Source: Bacteroidales bacterium (lineage in GTDB: Bacteria; Bacteroidota; Bacteroidia; Bacteroidales; GCA-2748055). Taken from it: a DNA stretch of 64,000 nucleotides. Below the pieces are notes generated by a model that saw only the letters and a list, made by a program, of their open reading frames with translations, made no database searches and was not told the DNA's origin. The DNA is taken from assembly GCA_029210585.1 (NCBI GenBank), contig JARGFP010000008.1, forward strand, positions 1-64,000, written 5' to 3'. Every line of letters begins with the position of its first letter. Positions within the stretch are counted from its first letter, which is position 1. The translations under genes and the position numbers were made by a program. Below are positions 8,940 to 18,236 of this stretch, piece after piece.

Positions 8940-9812
8940 ATGAAAGTGTTCTCTAAACGAAAGAGAAATCAACGGAACCAGTATTCAGTGGTGCACCTCG
9001 CAAATTCAACACGCGAAATCGCACTGAATCCCATACCCCCAGGCTCTGCGGGCGGTAATATTGATCACTACTATCACTTTATCTTCGATTTGCTCCTGCC
9101 GCTCAGTTTGATAATAAGAAAAACTCCGTCAGATGTAATTTTCCTGTTACAAGAAACCGGTATACTCACACCCATATTGCTGAAATTGTTTGGCAGCCGT
9201 GTTCGAATTCAACATAATTTTGAAACAATACCCGAGGAAAAGATGGTGGATTTGATGGGATTGAACCCTTTGAAAACCAGTATTCAACATTTCCCATATC
9301 ATTACTTAAAAGAATTAATTTGTGACAAATATTGTATTGTTCCTACGAATGCCCCAAATAAGATATTATTGATTGAGCGCGCTCCTCCCGACCCCTATTA
9401 TTTAGATGTCTCAAAAAGCAAGGGCTCAGGTTCATCGAGAAGATCAATCAGGAACCATAAAGAACTCGAAGAATGTATCAGGTCCAAAATAGCTCCAGGG
9501 TACGAATTTCACAATCTGCAACTGGAAAATATGCCTTTTGAGGAACAAGTCAGGTATTTTGATTCTGCAGTCGCAGTGATAGGCCAGCACGGAGCCGGCC
9601 TGGCCAATATAATCTGGATGCCCCAACAATCAATCGTTATCGAATTTGGTTTCCAATCAAAAAAGCATTTTAAGAAATTAAGTGCATCACTGAAGCATCA
9701 ATACTTTTTATTTGATTACAAAGAATCGCATATCGAGGTCAATTGCGAAACATTTACCAGCTGGTTATCGAAGAACCGAACTACCCGGCACGTGTTTTCA
9801 AAGCAACCTTAA
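8940..9812 (+). CDS. DUF563/GT61-like glycosyltransferase, possibly shortened at the N-terminus
   Basis: 290 residues. Features of the GT61/DUF563 family are visible: HYYHFIFDLLLPL near residue 42, ILLIERAP in the middle and the C-terminal VIGQHGAGLANIIWM (about residues 213-227), followed by a strand ending VIEFG. Family knowledge: these enzymes transfer xylose or other sugars in eukaryotes and are found in bacterial surface-polysaccharide clusters. Usual members have around 60-100 more residues before the YHF motif, so this copy may have lost its N-terminus or simply be a short form. It lies between a recombinase remnant and an eroded gene, suggesting an accessory region. No membrane span or signal peptide is seen. 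Confidence 0.72.
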   Translation: MKVFSKRKRNQRNQYSVVHLANSTREIALNPIPPGSAGGNIDHYYHFIFDLLLPLSLIIRKTPSDVIFLLQETGILTPILLKLFGSRVRIQHNFETIPEEKMVDLMGLNPLKTSIQHFPYHYLKELICDKYCIVPTNAPNKILLIERAPPDPYYLDVSKSKGSGSSRRSIRNHKELEECIRSKIAPGYEFHNLQLENMPFEEQVRYFDSAVAVIGQHGAGLANIIWMPQQSIVIEFGFQSKKHFKKLSASLKHQYFLFDYKESHIEVNCETFTSWLSKNRTTRHVFSKQP

Positions 9813-9878
9813 TATCATCAGTTCTTGACTGAAACCTCGCACGTTGCTTAGTTATACCGCAATGTGCTATAAGGTTGC

Positions 9879-12378
9879 TTATCCTTTAAAATCAAACCCT
9901 GCCCTGGTCTGCAAATCAGTGATCTGCGAAAATATCTTCTTTAGCATCGCAGCCTCCATGCGGGTGAGCCTGTTCAAATCGATAATATTTCCCGGCTCTT
10001 CGTTATGCGAGATGCTCTCCACCTGGAACTTCAGGCGCAGGTGCATCATGAGCTCAAAGGCCTGCACCATCTCTTCATAACTGTTGCTATCGAGAACCTT
10101 CCGCTCTGCCAGTGCAGCCAACCGCTCCATGCTGTTGGTCGCCACCAGGTTCTCCCTGATCACATAGAGCCTGATAAAGGCAAGCACAGGCATCATTGCC
10201 TTCTTGATATCTACCTCGAGTGCATCGCCTCCTGAATCCCGGCTAACGATCCTGCCGAAAATATTCAAGGGCGGTTTGAACTTCAGCACCGACTGGGCCA
10301 TATGGTAGAAAAACACAGATTTGTTTGCCGACGCAATGTGCACATGATCGCGCAACTGCTGTACCAGGTGCTGGTCGCCATAAATGTACCTGAAATCAAA
10401 GAAGATGGCCACTTCAAGAATATCCTGCGGATTGCTGTTGTTGATCCATTGGGTGAAATACTGTTTCCACCGCTCCAGCGGCTGGCTCCATTTTGGATTA
10501 CCGGCCATCACATTTCCCTTGCAATACCTGTACCCGATGGTATGCAGGTCCCTGTTCACTCGTTCTCCCAGCTCCAGGAAGTATGACCGGACCTCGTCGC
10601 CGGATTGGTTTAGCTCCCCGACCCCCGCCGCGCCTGACTTTTCCCTGGTTTTTTCGTCTGCCCTTTCGCCACCACCTTCACCTATCCCTGTTATGGGTCC
10701 CCCAACATCCTCATACACAATGGCATTGGCCTGGTCGGTCGCAAGTGTCTGCTCTCCCCGACCTTCGCTGCCCATCACCATAAAGGCAAACCTGCAGGGC
10801 ACGTGTCCCATTTCCTCGCTGGAAAAACCCACCACCCTCCTGTGCATCGTATCGGCTACCGAAGTGATGATCCTGTTGATATTCTCAGTCCTGTCACCAC
10901 TCTCCAGCAGCGCCTTCACCAGCACAGGCGCGCGCTTGTATATCTGTGCCAGTTGGTTCACATCCTCAGCAATCTCAATTTCGCGTATCAGGAAACTGAT
11001 GGCGTTCTGTTGCATCACCATGATATTCTCATATCCGATTACTCCGCTGATATTCCCTTTTGAATCAAGGGTTGCAAGGTGAGAAACATTCCTGTTCTTC
11101 AGGGTCAGCAACGCTTCATACAGCAGCACTTTTTCATAGATGGTCTCCACGGGAAAGATCATCACCTCCATCACAGGTCTCGATGGATCAATCCCTGCTG
11201 CCACCACCCGTTTTTTCAGATCATTGCTGTTCACTACCCCAATTACCGACTCCTCCTTCGTAACAAAAATGATGTTCCGTATTTTCCGGGTCATCAATTC
11301 TGCGGCATCTCTAATCGAGGCAGTTGCCGGACACCGGACCAGGTCGCATACCAGGGGTTTGATCGGCTGATTCATCAGCAAAAGTGAGGCCAGCAGCTCT
11401 TCGGTGAGGCGCTCCGTATCCCGCTCAAGTTGCCGATGCGCGCTCACCTCCTTCACAACAATAATATATCCGTTCGCCTCCGCGTAGGAGACCATGAATG
11501 CCGACAGCACCACCTCCTTGTCAATGCCATCCTTGCATTTCAGGGAGGTCTCGTGCGACACTGACTGCCGGGGATCCCTAAACAGGTCGACCATTTTTTC
11601 CCACTGCAGGCTAAACAGCTCCTCAAACAGCATGTTGCGCACCTCGGCAGGATCGTAGCCGCTTAGCTTGCTGAATTTTACATTGGAAAAGATGATCTCC
11701 TCCTCCAGGATCATCAGCGTCCCCTCGGTCGACGCTTCGCCGAGCGATTTATATTTCTGTCGCGAGAGTCGCAGCTTCTTTCCAGCACTGCACCGGCGCC
11801 GCTCAATTGCCAGGCTCTGTCGTATTATAAAAGCGAGTATCGCACTGATCTGCAGTGCAAAAACGAGGGTGATCCGAAGCAGCCTGTTTGTCAGCGCCCT
11901 GATCTCAGACCAAACATCTTCAAGGTAAATTCCTGTACCAATGATCCAGCCCCATTGTTCGTAGCCCTTCACATACGACAGTTTCGGCACGATGCGCGTC
12001 GAGTCATCCTTCCACTGCCACATATAGTTGATAAACCCTTCATCTGCATCAGCTGCGGTTTTTACCGCCTCCACAAAGAGTCTCTTTCCATCAGGATCCT
12101 GGTAGTCAGACAGATCTGTCCCATTCAATTAGGGTCTGTAGGGGTGAAGGATCATCGCCGGCCGTTCATCGATGATCCAGAAATAGTCTTTGTACTCCTC
12201 TCCGTACCGCATTTTTCCTATTCGCTCCACAGCCATCATCTTTGCGCTGTCGGCCGACATGCGATTCCCCGCTTCCTCCTGGTGGTACTCATCCAGCAGG
12301 CTCCATGCGATATTAATTAGCTCGGAGATCATCTCCTTTTTTCCCTCCATGATGTTCCGCTCTAAAGCAGGTTGGACA
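9879..12378 (-). pseudogene. Broken Cache-PAS-CBS-DUF294 signalling protein
   Basis: Domains in order: sCache sensor (interrupted), a membrane helix, PAS, two CBS motifs, a DUF294 nucleotidyltransferase and its C-terminal helical domain. Four defects are visible. (1) A TAA at 12128-12130 splits the Cache domain between ILHPYRP and LNGTDLS; the expected codon is GAA (Glu). (2) The sequence needed before the Cache domain (first membrane helix) is missing: the frame hits TAG at about 12390 and runs into a phosphoesterase gene. (3) The nucleotidyltransferase motif reads TDQANA, where the family has TDQDNA, so a metal-binding Asp is lost. (4) A Gly/Glu-rich stretch of about 38 residues interrupts that domain. 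The remainder after the TAA could still be translated (749 residues), but a working sensor is unlikely. Confidence 0.8.
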
Positions 12379-12688
12379 ATGTTTTGCGTCTACTTTCCTC
12401 CAGCTCGTACCAGTCGGAAGGAAATTCAAACGCCGGCGAATTTTGCGGTAGCATTCCCGCTGCGTGGTAGTCGTGATTGCCTGGAACGATTACAGCGTTC
12501 TTCTCCCTGAGCAACGACAGGCATTCGTGGGCATTGTGCAATCCCTGGTATTTGTAATAGGGAACACTGAATCCGCAGATATCACCCGGACATACAAGCC
12601 GGTCGTATCCTGCCTTTTCGATCCGGCACATCACTTTCCTGAGGCTTTCTATATCCTCGCGGATGTCAGATATAATTGCTATACGCAT
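12362..12688 (-). pseudogene. Truncated metallophosphoesterase (calcineurin-like)
   Basis: 108 residues from the ATG at 12688. The N-terminus reads ISDIREDIESL, GDICGF and PGNHD, the order of calcineurin-like phosphoesterases of the YfcE/ApaH-like group, but the first motif is DIR where the family has DxH, so one metal ligand is missing. The protein stops soon after GNHD; the usual second half with the GHTH motif is absent. The stop falls at the point where the Cache-domain frame begins, so a deletion has probably joined two genes here. The frame also runs open upstream through a 12-bp array to 12901, but I see no domain there. Confidence 0.7.
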
Positions 12689-12777
12689 TTGCCGCAAGTT
12701 AAAATAAATGCTGAATTTACATAATTCTGACTTCTCCGGCACAGGAAATTCTTCCATAATAACCTCCCGGCACCTGT

Positions 12778-13120
12778 CGAACCTTTGAGTGAACCACTGG
12801 GCGAACCTTTGGGTCGAATCTTTTAACGATTCTTTGGACATACCTTTGGTTGTAACTTTAGAAGATTTAATTAGCGAACCGCAGGGTGAGCCTTTGGACA
12901 TACCTTTTGAAAAATCTTCGGACGAACCTTTTTGCGAACTTTCGGGTGAACATCAGGACGGTTCTTCGGTCGAACCTTTGGTCGTAATTTTTAGCAAACC
13001 TCTGGACAAACCTTCGGTCGAACCAAAAAGAAAACCCTGGTCGAACCACCGGATGAACCTTTCAGCAAACCTTAGGGTGGATTTTGGACGAACCTAAGAG
13101 CAAATATTTGGGCGAACCGT
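12778..13120. repeat. 12-bp degenerate tandem array, about 28 units
   Basis: Nearly every 12 bases the motif xCGAACCTTTGG or a variant (ACATACCTTTGG, GTGAGCCTTTGG, TCGAACCTTTGG, GCAAACCTCTGG) recurs, with two 11-base slips. The period is a multiple of three, so long frames exist on both strands (a four-residue RFxxRF-type repeat on the minus strand), but they carry no start signals or domain. I treat it as a non-coding array. Confidence 0.85.
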
Positions 13121-13189
13121 TAATGCCCGGCAGCCGGAAGTGGTGATTGCCATACAATACATGTACCTGCAAACATTGCTGTGCTGAAT

Positions 13190-13220
13190 TTTGCATTGCC
13201 CCCTTGCTTTTGTAATTTTG
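13190..13220 (+). promoter_or_regulatory. Bacteroidota-type promoter of the shortened FemX-like gene
   Basis: TTTG at 13190-13193, a 19-base spacer, then TAATTTTG at 13213-13220, an excellent match to TTTG-N19-TAnnTTTG. The start codon is at 13243, giving a short leader. Confidence 0.7.
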
Positions 13221-13242
13221 CCATGCAAAAGGATACCATCAC

Positions 13243-13767
13243 ATGCATTGTACCGTTGAGCCAAAAGAAATACCAGAAATATGCACTGGCAACATTGTCC
13301 AGCAAACCTCTTTCTGGGCCAATGTGAAGCACGAACAGGGACTTGAGCCTTATGCATTCGGCTACCATGCATCCGGGGACCTTTTCTCCCCCGAACAAAG
13401 CAGCAGCAAAATTTATCACGACGACCTGCTCATCCTGGTCCGCAATTACAATATGTCGCATATCGATGACTGGTACACCCTCTACCGGAAAACGGCAAAG
13501 AGAAACAAGCGCAATTATATGGCAAGTTATGCGATCCAATGGGAAGCGATCAAAACAGCCCGCAACAATGGTTGTAATGAATACGACATGTTCGGTACCG
13601 CTCCCAATGCCAACCAGGCGCATCCCATGGCCGGACTCTACCGGTTCAAAAGCGGTTTTGGGGGACATCTCTATCACAGGATGGGCTGCTGGGATTACCC
13701 CCTGAACGAAAACCTGTATAATAATTTCAGGGCAAGTGAATTGAACATGCAGGGCTACCACATGTAA
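13243..13767 (+). CDS. FemX/FemAB-like aminoacyltransferase with an internal deletion
   Basis: 174 residues, about half the length of FemABX-family peptidyltransferases (about 330-350). The N-terminal 60 residues match the family start (a TGNIVQQTSFWANVKHEQG stretch), and the sequence then jumps to the end of the fold: HIDDWYTLYRKTAKRNKR, ETIKTARNNG-like helix, YDMFGTAPN, and GLYRFKSGFGG, all of which belong to the second GNAT domain. The lid, most of the first GNAT domain and part of the second are missing, but the frame is intact. Family knowledge: full-length enzymes add amino acids to the lipid II stem peptide. I infer a once complete gene that lost about 150 codons in frame; it retains a strong promoter, so it may still be made. 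Confidence 0.65.
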   Translation: MHCTVEPKEIPEICTGNIVQQTSFWANVKHEQGLEPYAFGYHASGDLFSPEQSSSKIYHDDLLILVRNYNMSHIDDWYTLYRKTAKRNKRNYMASYAIQWEAIKTARNNGCNEYDMFGTAPNANQAHPMAGLYRFKSGFGGHLYHRMGCWDYPLNENLYNNFRASELNMQGYHM

Positions 13768-13849
13768 TCCTGTGGCAAATCCTGGAAAAATCTTGACTTC
13801 CGACATAAAAAACCGTATTTTCAGCAGATGCATCTCAGAAAAAAAAGCT

Positions 13850-14287
13850 ATGAAAAACATACTCGTCAGTATCGATTTTGACAATCTGACCAGGACGCTC
13901 ATTGAACATGCACTGGACCTGGCTGATAAGAAAACATCCCGAATATGGCTCCTTCATGTGGCAGCACCGGATCCCGACTTTGTAGGCTATGAAGCAGGGC
14001 CCCAGTATGTGCGAGACAACAGGGCTACGGTACTGAAAGAGGAGATGGCGCAACTTACTGAACAGGCCGACCGCATTGAAAAAATGGGCTACCAGGCGGA
14101 TGGTATCCTGATCCAGGGAGCCACTGCAAAAACCATCATCAGAGAGTCAGAAAAGCTCAATATCGACCTGATCATCGTGGGCAGACAGCATCACAATTTC
14201 CTGTATAATGCTTTTTTTGGGAGTACCCCTGATGAATTAATCAAGCGATCGAAGATCCCGGTCATGGTAATTCCGGAACAGGAATAA
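13850..14287 (+). CDS. Universal stress protein (UspA family)
   Basis: 145 residues from the ATG at 13850; the frame extends upstream to 13772, but the conserved KNILVSIDFD strand begins at the ATG. The single Usp domain shows the strand-helix order of the family, with IDLIIVGR near the end and VMVI as the last strand. The ATP-binding signature G-x2-G-x9-G(S/T) is only partly kept: VGRQHHN lacks the second Gly, while GST is present, so nucleotide binding is uncertain. Usp proteins are cytoplasmic and induced by stress. The gene follows the FemX-like gene by about 80 bases on the same strand. Confidence 0.88.
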   Translation: MKNILVSIDFDNLTRTLIEHALDLADKKTSRIWLLHVAAPDPDFVGYEAGPQYVRDNRATVLKEEMAQLTEQADRIEKMGYQADGILIQGATAKTIIRESEKLNIDLIIVGRQHHNFLYNAFFGSTPDELIKRSKIPVMVIPEQE

Positions 14288-14440
14288 TACACCTCGCTGC
14301 AGCGCTGAAAACACATGTCGGCAAATCAATGAGAATAGAAGCAAAGCTTCGGGGAACGAGACCCACAGCAACCAGATTTGGAAGAAACCAGGGATTTCAT
14401 CGCATATTTTTGTTACTTTGTGATCGAAATGATATCCGGG

Positions 14441-15364
14441 ATGAACACCAAAATTTTACTGAGAAAACTGCGTAAATTAAGATTCCTGTTCGTTCAGGTA
14501 GTCCTGTTTTCTTTACTGTTCTCCTGTAATGACAAGGAAAAAGCATCCTACAATTATTACAATACCCTTGTGGATATCAACAATGACCTGCTTGTACAGG
14601 TATATGAATCCCTTTACAAAACAAAATTATACATTGCCATTTCCAACGATTCAGCACTCACGCCCCCAGCCTACGAGTCCTTGCGCCAAAGCTATGCATC
14701 CATCTGTGACATCTGTGAACGCAACCTGCAAACCCTTCAGCAGACCGGCCCGTTCTATAAGGATTCTATCCTCCTGAAAACCTACACATCATCTATCAAC
14801 AAGCTTAACACCCTGTATGAGGATGAATTTTCCACCATCCTTTCACTTCTCCATGAAGGCGTTCGAAATGCCGCGATCACAGAGGCATTATACAATGCCT
14901 CACTCAAACTTGCAGAGAATCATATTTTTGTCCTGGATTCTGTTGCTGAATTCGCAGACAGGTATAACATTGCTATTGACAGCCTGCAGATCGATTACCA
15001 TAAAAGGAAAGCTGTTAAATTCAGGAAAGATATTTCCAGGATCAGCAATTCAATATGCATTACCGGGGATTGTGTCAATGGCTTCGGACAGCAGGAGGAC
15101 CACCTTGGAAATATCTACACAGGATATTTCAGGAACGGCCTGTTCCATGGGAAAGGGAAGCTCGTGCTGATGAACGGCGATACCTATGAAGGGGATTTTG
15201 TAAGGGGAAGTTTTGAAGGTGAAGGACTGTACAGGTGGCAAAACGGGGATAAATTCAGGGGGGAATGGCGCGAAGACCAGATCAACGGTATTGGAACCAT
15301 GATCAGGACCACAGGCGATACAATTTTTGGCTATTGGGAGAACGGAGTGGTAAAGAAATTCTGA
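14441..15364 (+). CDS. Lipoprotein with C-terminal MORN repeats
   Basis: 308 residues using the ATG at 14441, which gives a signal peptide with positively charged start and the lipobox LLFSC (Cys at residue 29). Residues about 30-210 are helical with no domain I recognise. The last 90 residues hold three to four MORN repeats (GYFRNGLFHGKGKL, YEGDFVRGSFEGEG, FRGEWREDQINGIG, and a weaker last unit). Family knowledge: MORN repeats form extended beta hairpins that bind partners or membranes. I infer a surface or periplasmic lipoprotein anchored in the outer or inner membrane. Upstream in-frame Met codons at 14378 and 14429 would precede the charged stretch and look less likely. Confidence 0.8.
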   Translation: MNTKILLRKLRKLRFLFVQVVLFSLLFSCNDKEKASYNYYNTLVDINNDLLVQVYESLYKTKLYIAISNDSALTPPAYESLRQSYASICDICERNLQTLQQTGPFYKDSILLKTYTSSINKLNTLYEDEFSTILSLLHEGVRNAAITEALYNASLKLAENHIFVLDSVAEFADRYNIAIDSLQIDYHKRKAVKFRKDISRISNSICITGDCVNGFGQQEDHLGNIYTGYFRNGLFHGKGKLVLMNGDTYEGDFVRGSFEGEGLYRWQNGDKFRGEWREDQINGIGTMIRTTGDTIFGYWENGVVKKF

Positions 15365-15582
15365 TCACTCCAACAAAAGAACAGCTGACGCCGCTGAAAG
15401 TGAAGGAAAATGCTTCATTCAAATTTACAGCAGCAACATTACAGACCAACCTTACATCATATCTTTCAGCAACACCCGACAAGACTACTACCCGCTTCAA
15501 ATCTTCAGCAACACTGCAGAACAGGATGTTTCCAATAAAAAAAACAGCCGGCGACTGGAAAACGGAACGGAAATGCCCACCG

Positions 15583-17724
15583 CTATTTCAGATTTTTCAG
15601 CAATACCAGTGAACGGGCCTGTATCTGGTAGACATTCTGCACGACCTCTTCCTGTGCCGCCCGGTCGTCGCGGTCCGTATCCACCAGCACTTTCCATTGC
15701 GCCCCCACCACCTCATGGGGCAAGGTGAAAGAGATGGGCTCCCAGTAGCTATTCACCAGGATCAGCAAAATATCTGCACGAAGGTTGTTCCCGTATTCAT
15801 CCATCTCCTGCATCAGCTCCCCGTTCAGCAACATCCCCATGCAACGGATAAAGCTGGTCTCCCACTCCTCCCTGCTCATGTCTATTCCGTCGGTATTCAG
15901 CCACCTGATGTCCTTGATCCCTTCGCCCTGGATCTGCCGGTTCTTGAAATAGCGCCTCCTGTGGGTTACCGGGTGTTCTTTCCTGATTGCGATGATCCGC
16001 CTGGTAAATTCAAACAACTGCTGTTGCTCCTTTGTCCAGTTCCAGTTCATCCATGCAATTGTATTGTCCTGGCAATAGGCATTGTTGTTTCCCAACTGTG
16101 AACGGCCATACTCATCGCCATGACTGATCATGGGAACACCCTGACTCAGCAACAGCGTACTGAGAAAATTTCGTTTCCTTTTCTCCCGCAGGGTCTGAAT
16201 TTCAGGATCATCAGTGGGCCCCTCCTCACCACTGTTCCAACTGAGGTTATTGGACTCGCCATCCTTGTTGCCCTCCCCGTTGGCTTCATTGTATTTCTGA
16301 TCATAACTCACCAGGTCGTGCAACGTAAATCCATCATGCGCCGTTACAAAATTAATGCTTGATGAAGGCAGCTTGCCATTGTCCTGGTACAGGTCACTGC
16401 TGCCACTCAGACGGTATGCCAGCTCACTTACCTGGCTTTCGTCACCGCGCCAGAATTTTCGTACCGAATCGCGGTATTTTCCGTTCCATTCTGCCCACAG
16501 CACCGGGAAATTACCTACCTGGTATCCTCCCTCCCCCAGGTCCCATGGTTCGGCAATCAGCTTGAGCTGCGAAATGGTAGGGTCCTGGTGGATCGTATCC
16601 AGGAAAGTGGAAAGTTTTCCAACATCATACAATCCCCGGGCCAGTGCCGAAGCAAGATCGAACCGGAACCCGTCTACCTGCATCTCGTTGGCCCAATAGC
16701 GCAGACTGTCCATCACCAGCTGCAAGGTGCGGCTGCTGAGCATATTCAGTGTATTTCCCGTACCGGTATAATCCGTGTAATAGAGCGGTTTAGAAGGATC
16801 CATACGGTAGTAATTCTGATTGTCGATACCGCGGAATGCGAGGCTGGGACCGAGGTGATTTCCTTCCCCCGTATGGTTATACACAACATCCAGTATCACT
16901 TCGATTCCATTCCTGTGGCAGGCCTTGACCATCTCCTTGAACTCGTTCACCTGTTCACCATGCATGCCTGATGCACTATATTCGGCATGCGGGGCAAAAA
17001 AACCAATGGAATTATACCCCCAGTAATTGGAAAGTCCCTGGTCCAGCAGAAATTTATTATGAACAAAATGATGGATGGGCATCAGTTCAATTGCTGTTAC
17101 TCCAAGGTCCTTGAAATAATCGATGATCTTCGGATTGGCCAGGCCACGGTATGTACCCCGGTCCGCTTCCGGAATATCTGGGTGTGTCGCAGTAAACCCC
17201 TTCACATGCAGTTCATAGATGATGGAATCATGCATGGGAATGTCAGGTTTCTCCACCCCTTCCCAGTCAAAGGAAGTATCAATCACAACACATTTATTGA
17301 TTTCAGCAACACTGTCCAGTGTATTCTTCTCAAATACATTCCTCTTCAGATTCCGGTCGAAAGCATAGTCGAACATGCTGTCCTTCACCTCCATCCTTCC
17401 CTCGATCGCCTTGGCATACGGATCGACCAGCAACTTCTGCGGATTGAACCTGATCCCCTTTTTGGGAAGGTAACGTCCATAGACCCTGTAACCATAGCGC
17501 TGACCGGGCTTCAGTCCCGGAACATACACATGCCAGACATAATCTGTAACTTCGTCTATATCGATTACATCATACACCTGGTCATCCTCTTCCTGACCAA
17601 AAAGACAGAGTTTGACACCTGTTGCATTTTCACTGAAAAGGGCGAAATTCACACCATTGCCATCGAAGGTGGCGCCGAGCGGGTAAGGTTTGCCTGGCAA
17701 TAGTTTTCCTGTATATTTTTTCAC
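15583..17724 (-). CDS. glgX: Glycogen debranching enzyme (isoamylase-type GlgX)
   Basis: 713 residues, a usual length for GlgX/TreX. It hydrolyses alpha-1,6 branches of glycogen or of limit dextrins. Domains: an N-terminal CBM48 (residues about 10-130, PYPLGATFDGNGVNFALFS), the GH13 barrel and a C-terminal beta domain. Catalytic sites: nucleophile Asp in DGFRFDLAS (about 358), acid/base Glu in LIAEPWD (about 395), and the third carboxylate in FVTAHDGFT (about 465). It lies on the minus strand, facing away from treZ, with a 512-bp divergent gap that holds a tandem array. In this locus it would supply unbranched chains to the TreY part of the pathway. The next gene downstream (MORN lipoprotein) is convergent. 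Confidence 0.93.
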   Translation of the reverse strand: MKKYTGKLLPGKPYPLGATFDGNGVNFALFSENATGVKLCLFGQEEDDQVYDVIDIDEVTDYVWHVYVPGLKPGQRYGYRVYGRYLPKKGIRFNPQKLLVDPYAKAIEGRMEVKDSMFDYAFDRNLKRNVFEKNTLDSVAEINKCVVIDTSFDWEGVEKPDIPMHDSIIYELHVKGFTATHPDIPEADRGTYRGLANPKIIDYFKDLGVTAIELMPIHHFVHNKFLLDQGLSNYWGYNSIGFFAPHAEYSASGMHGEQVNEFKEMVKACHRNGIEVILDVVYNHTGEGNHLGPSLAFRGIDNQNYYRMDPSKPLYYTDYTGTGNTLNMLSSRTLQLVMDSLRYWANEMQVDGFRFDLASALARGLYDVGKLSTFLDTIHQDPTISQLKLIAEPWDLGEGGYQVGNFPVLWAEWNGKYRDSVRKFWRGDESQVSELAYRLSGSSDLYQDNGKLPSSSINFVTAHDGFTLHDLVSYDQKYNEANGEGNKDGESNNLSWNSGEEGPTDDPEIQTLREKRKRNFLSTLLLSQGVPMISHGDEYGRSQLGNNNAYCQDNTIAWMNWNWTKEQQQLFEFTRRIIAIRKEHPVTHRRRYFKNRQIQGEGIKDIRWLNTDGIDMSREEWETSFIRCMGMLLNGELMQEMDEYGNNLRADILLILVNSYWEPISFTLPHEVVGAQWKVLVDTDRDDRAAQEEVVQNVYQIQARSLVLLKNLK

Positions 17725-18236
17725 TGATTATCCGTATTAATTGATTACTAACAAATTTACTGTACCACACTTCATGCCAACAGAGATATACTGCCCCTGG
17801 CAATACCTAATCTGAACACCTGCAAACAATAGGCCATGGAACCGAACATTCATTGCTCCGAAGATGCAACCGGCCGCCCATTGCTTCCGGGAAACCGATC
17901 GTTCAAAGTTCCGGGAACCCAACCGGCCGCACATCGCTTCATAGTAACCGACCATTCACTGCTCCCCGGGACCGATCGTTATCCCAAATCCAGGAATGCT
18001 TTGCGCTCCCTCCTGGTGCCTGCAAGGCATCTTCATATCTCAAAACAATACCAGCATTCTTTTGTTTACTTACTACAGGGTTCATATGGTCCTATTACCG
18101 TGAATATTCCGGATTTCGGCGTTCAACCCTGCCTGCAAACTTCAAAAATGGAAATTTTATTTGCAACTGTGCATGATTGTTGCGTAAATTCCATAGTGAA
18201 AACAGAAGTCAAACCAACAAGCGAACAGAACCACAT
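17725..18236. promoter_or_regulatory. Divergent intergenic region between glgX and treZ
   Basis: 512 bases with starts of glgX (minus) and treZ (plus) pointing outward, so promoters for both halves of the glucan locus should lie here. It contains the 53-bp array at 17841-17985. Frames across it encode nothing recognisable, and I could not single out a strong TAnnTTTG box. Confidence 0.5.
17841..17985. repeat. 53-bp tandem array built of 28- and 25-bp half units
   Basis: ACCG starts at 17841, 17869, 17894, 17922, 17947 and 17971. Spacing alternates 28, 25, 28, 25, 24, so the higher-order period is 53. Half units share an ACCGnnCnTTCAxTGCTCCGGG-like layout; substitutions are frequent. Confidence 0.75.

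Noticed and set aside
12789-13097. Protein-coding gene of about 100 residues over the 12-bp array
   Set aside because: The frame results from a period divisible by three; frames on the other strand are equally open, and there is no start signal or domain.
15365-15582. Extension of a frame after the MORN lipoprotein
   Set aside because: Ser/Thr-rich low-complexity reading frame without start context, lying between two convergent genes; treated as non-coding.
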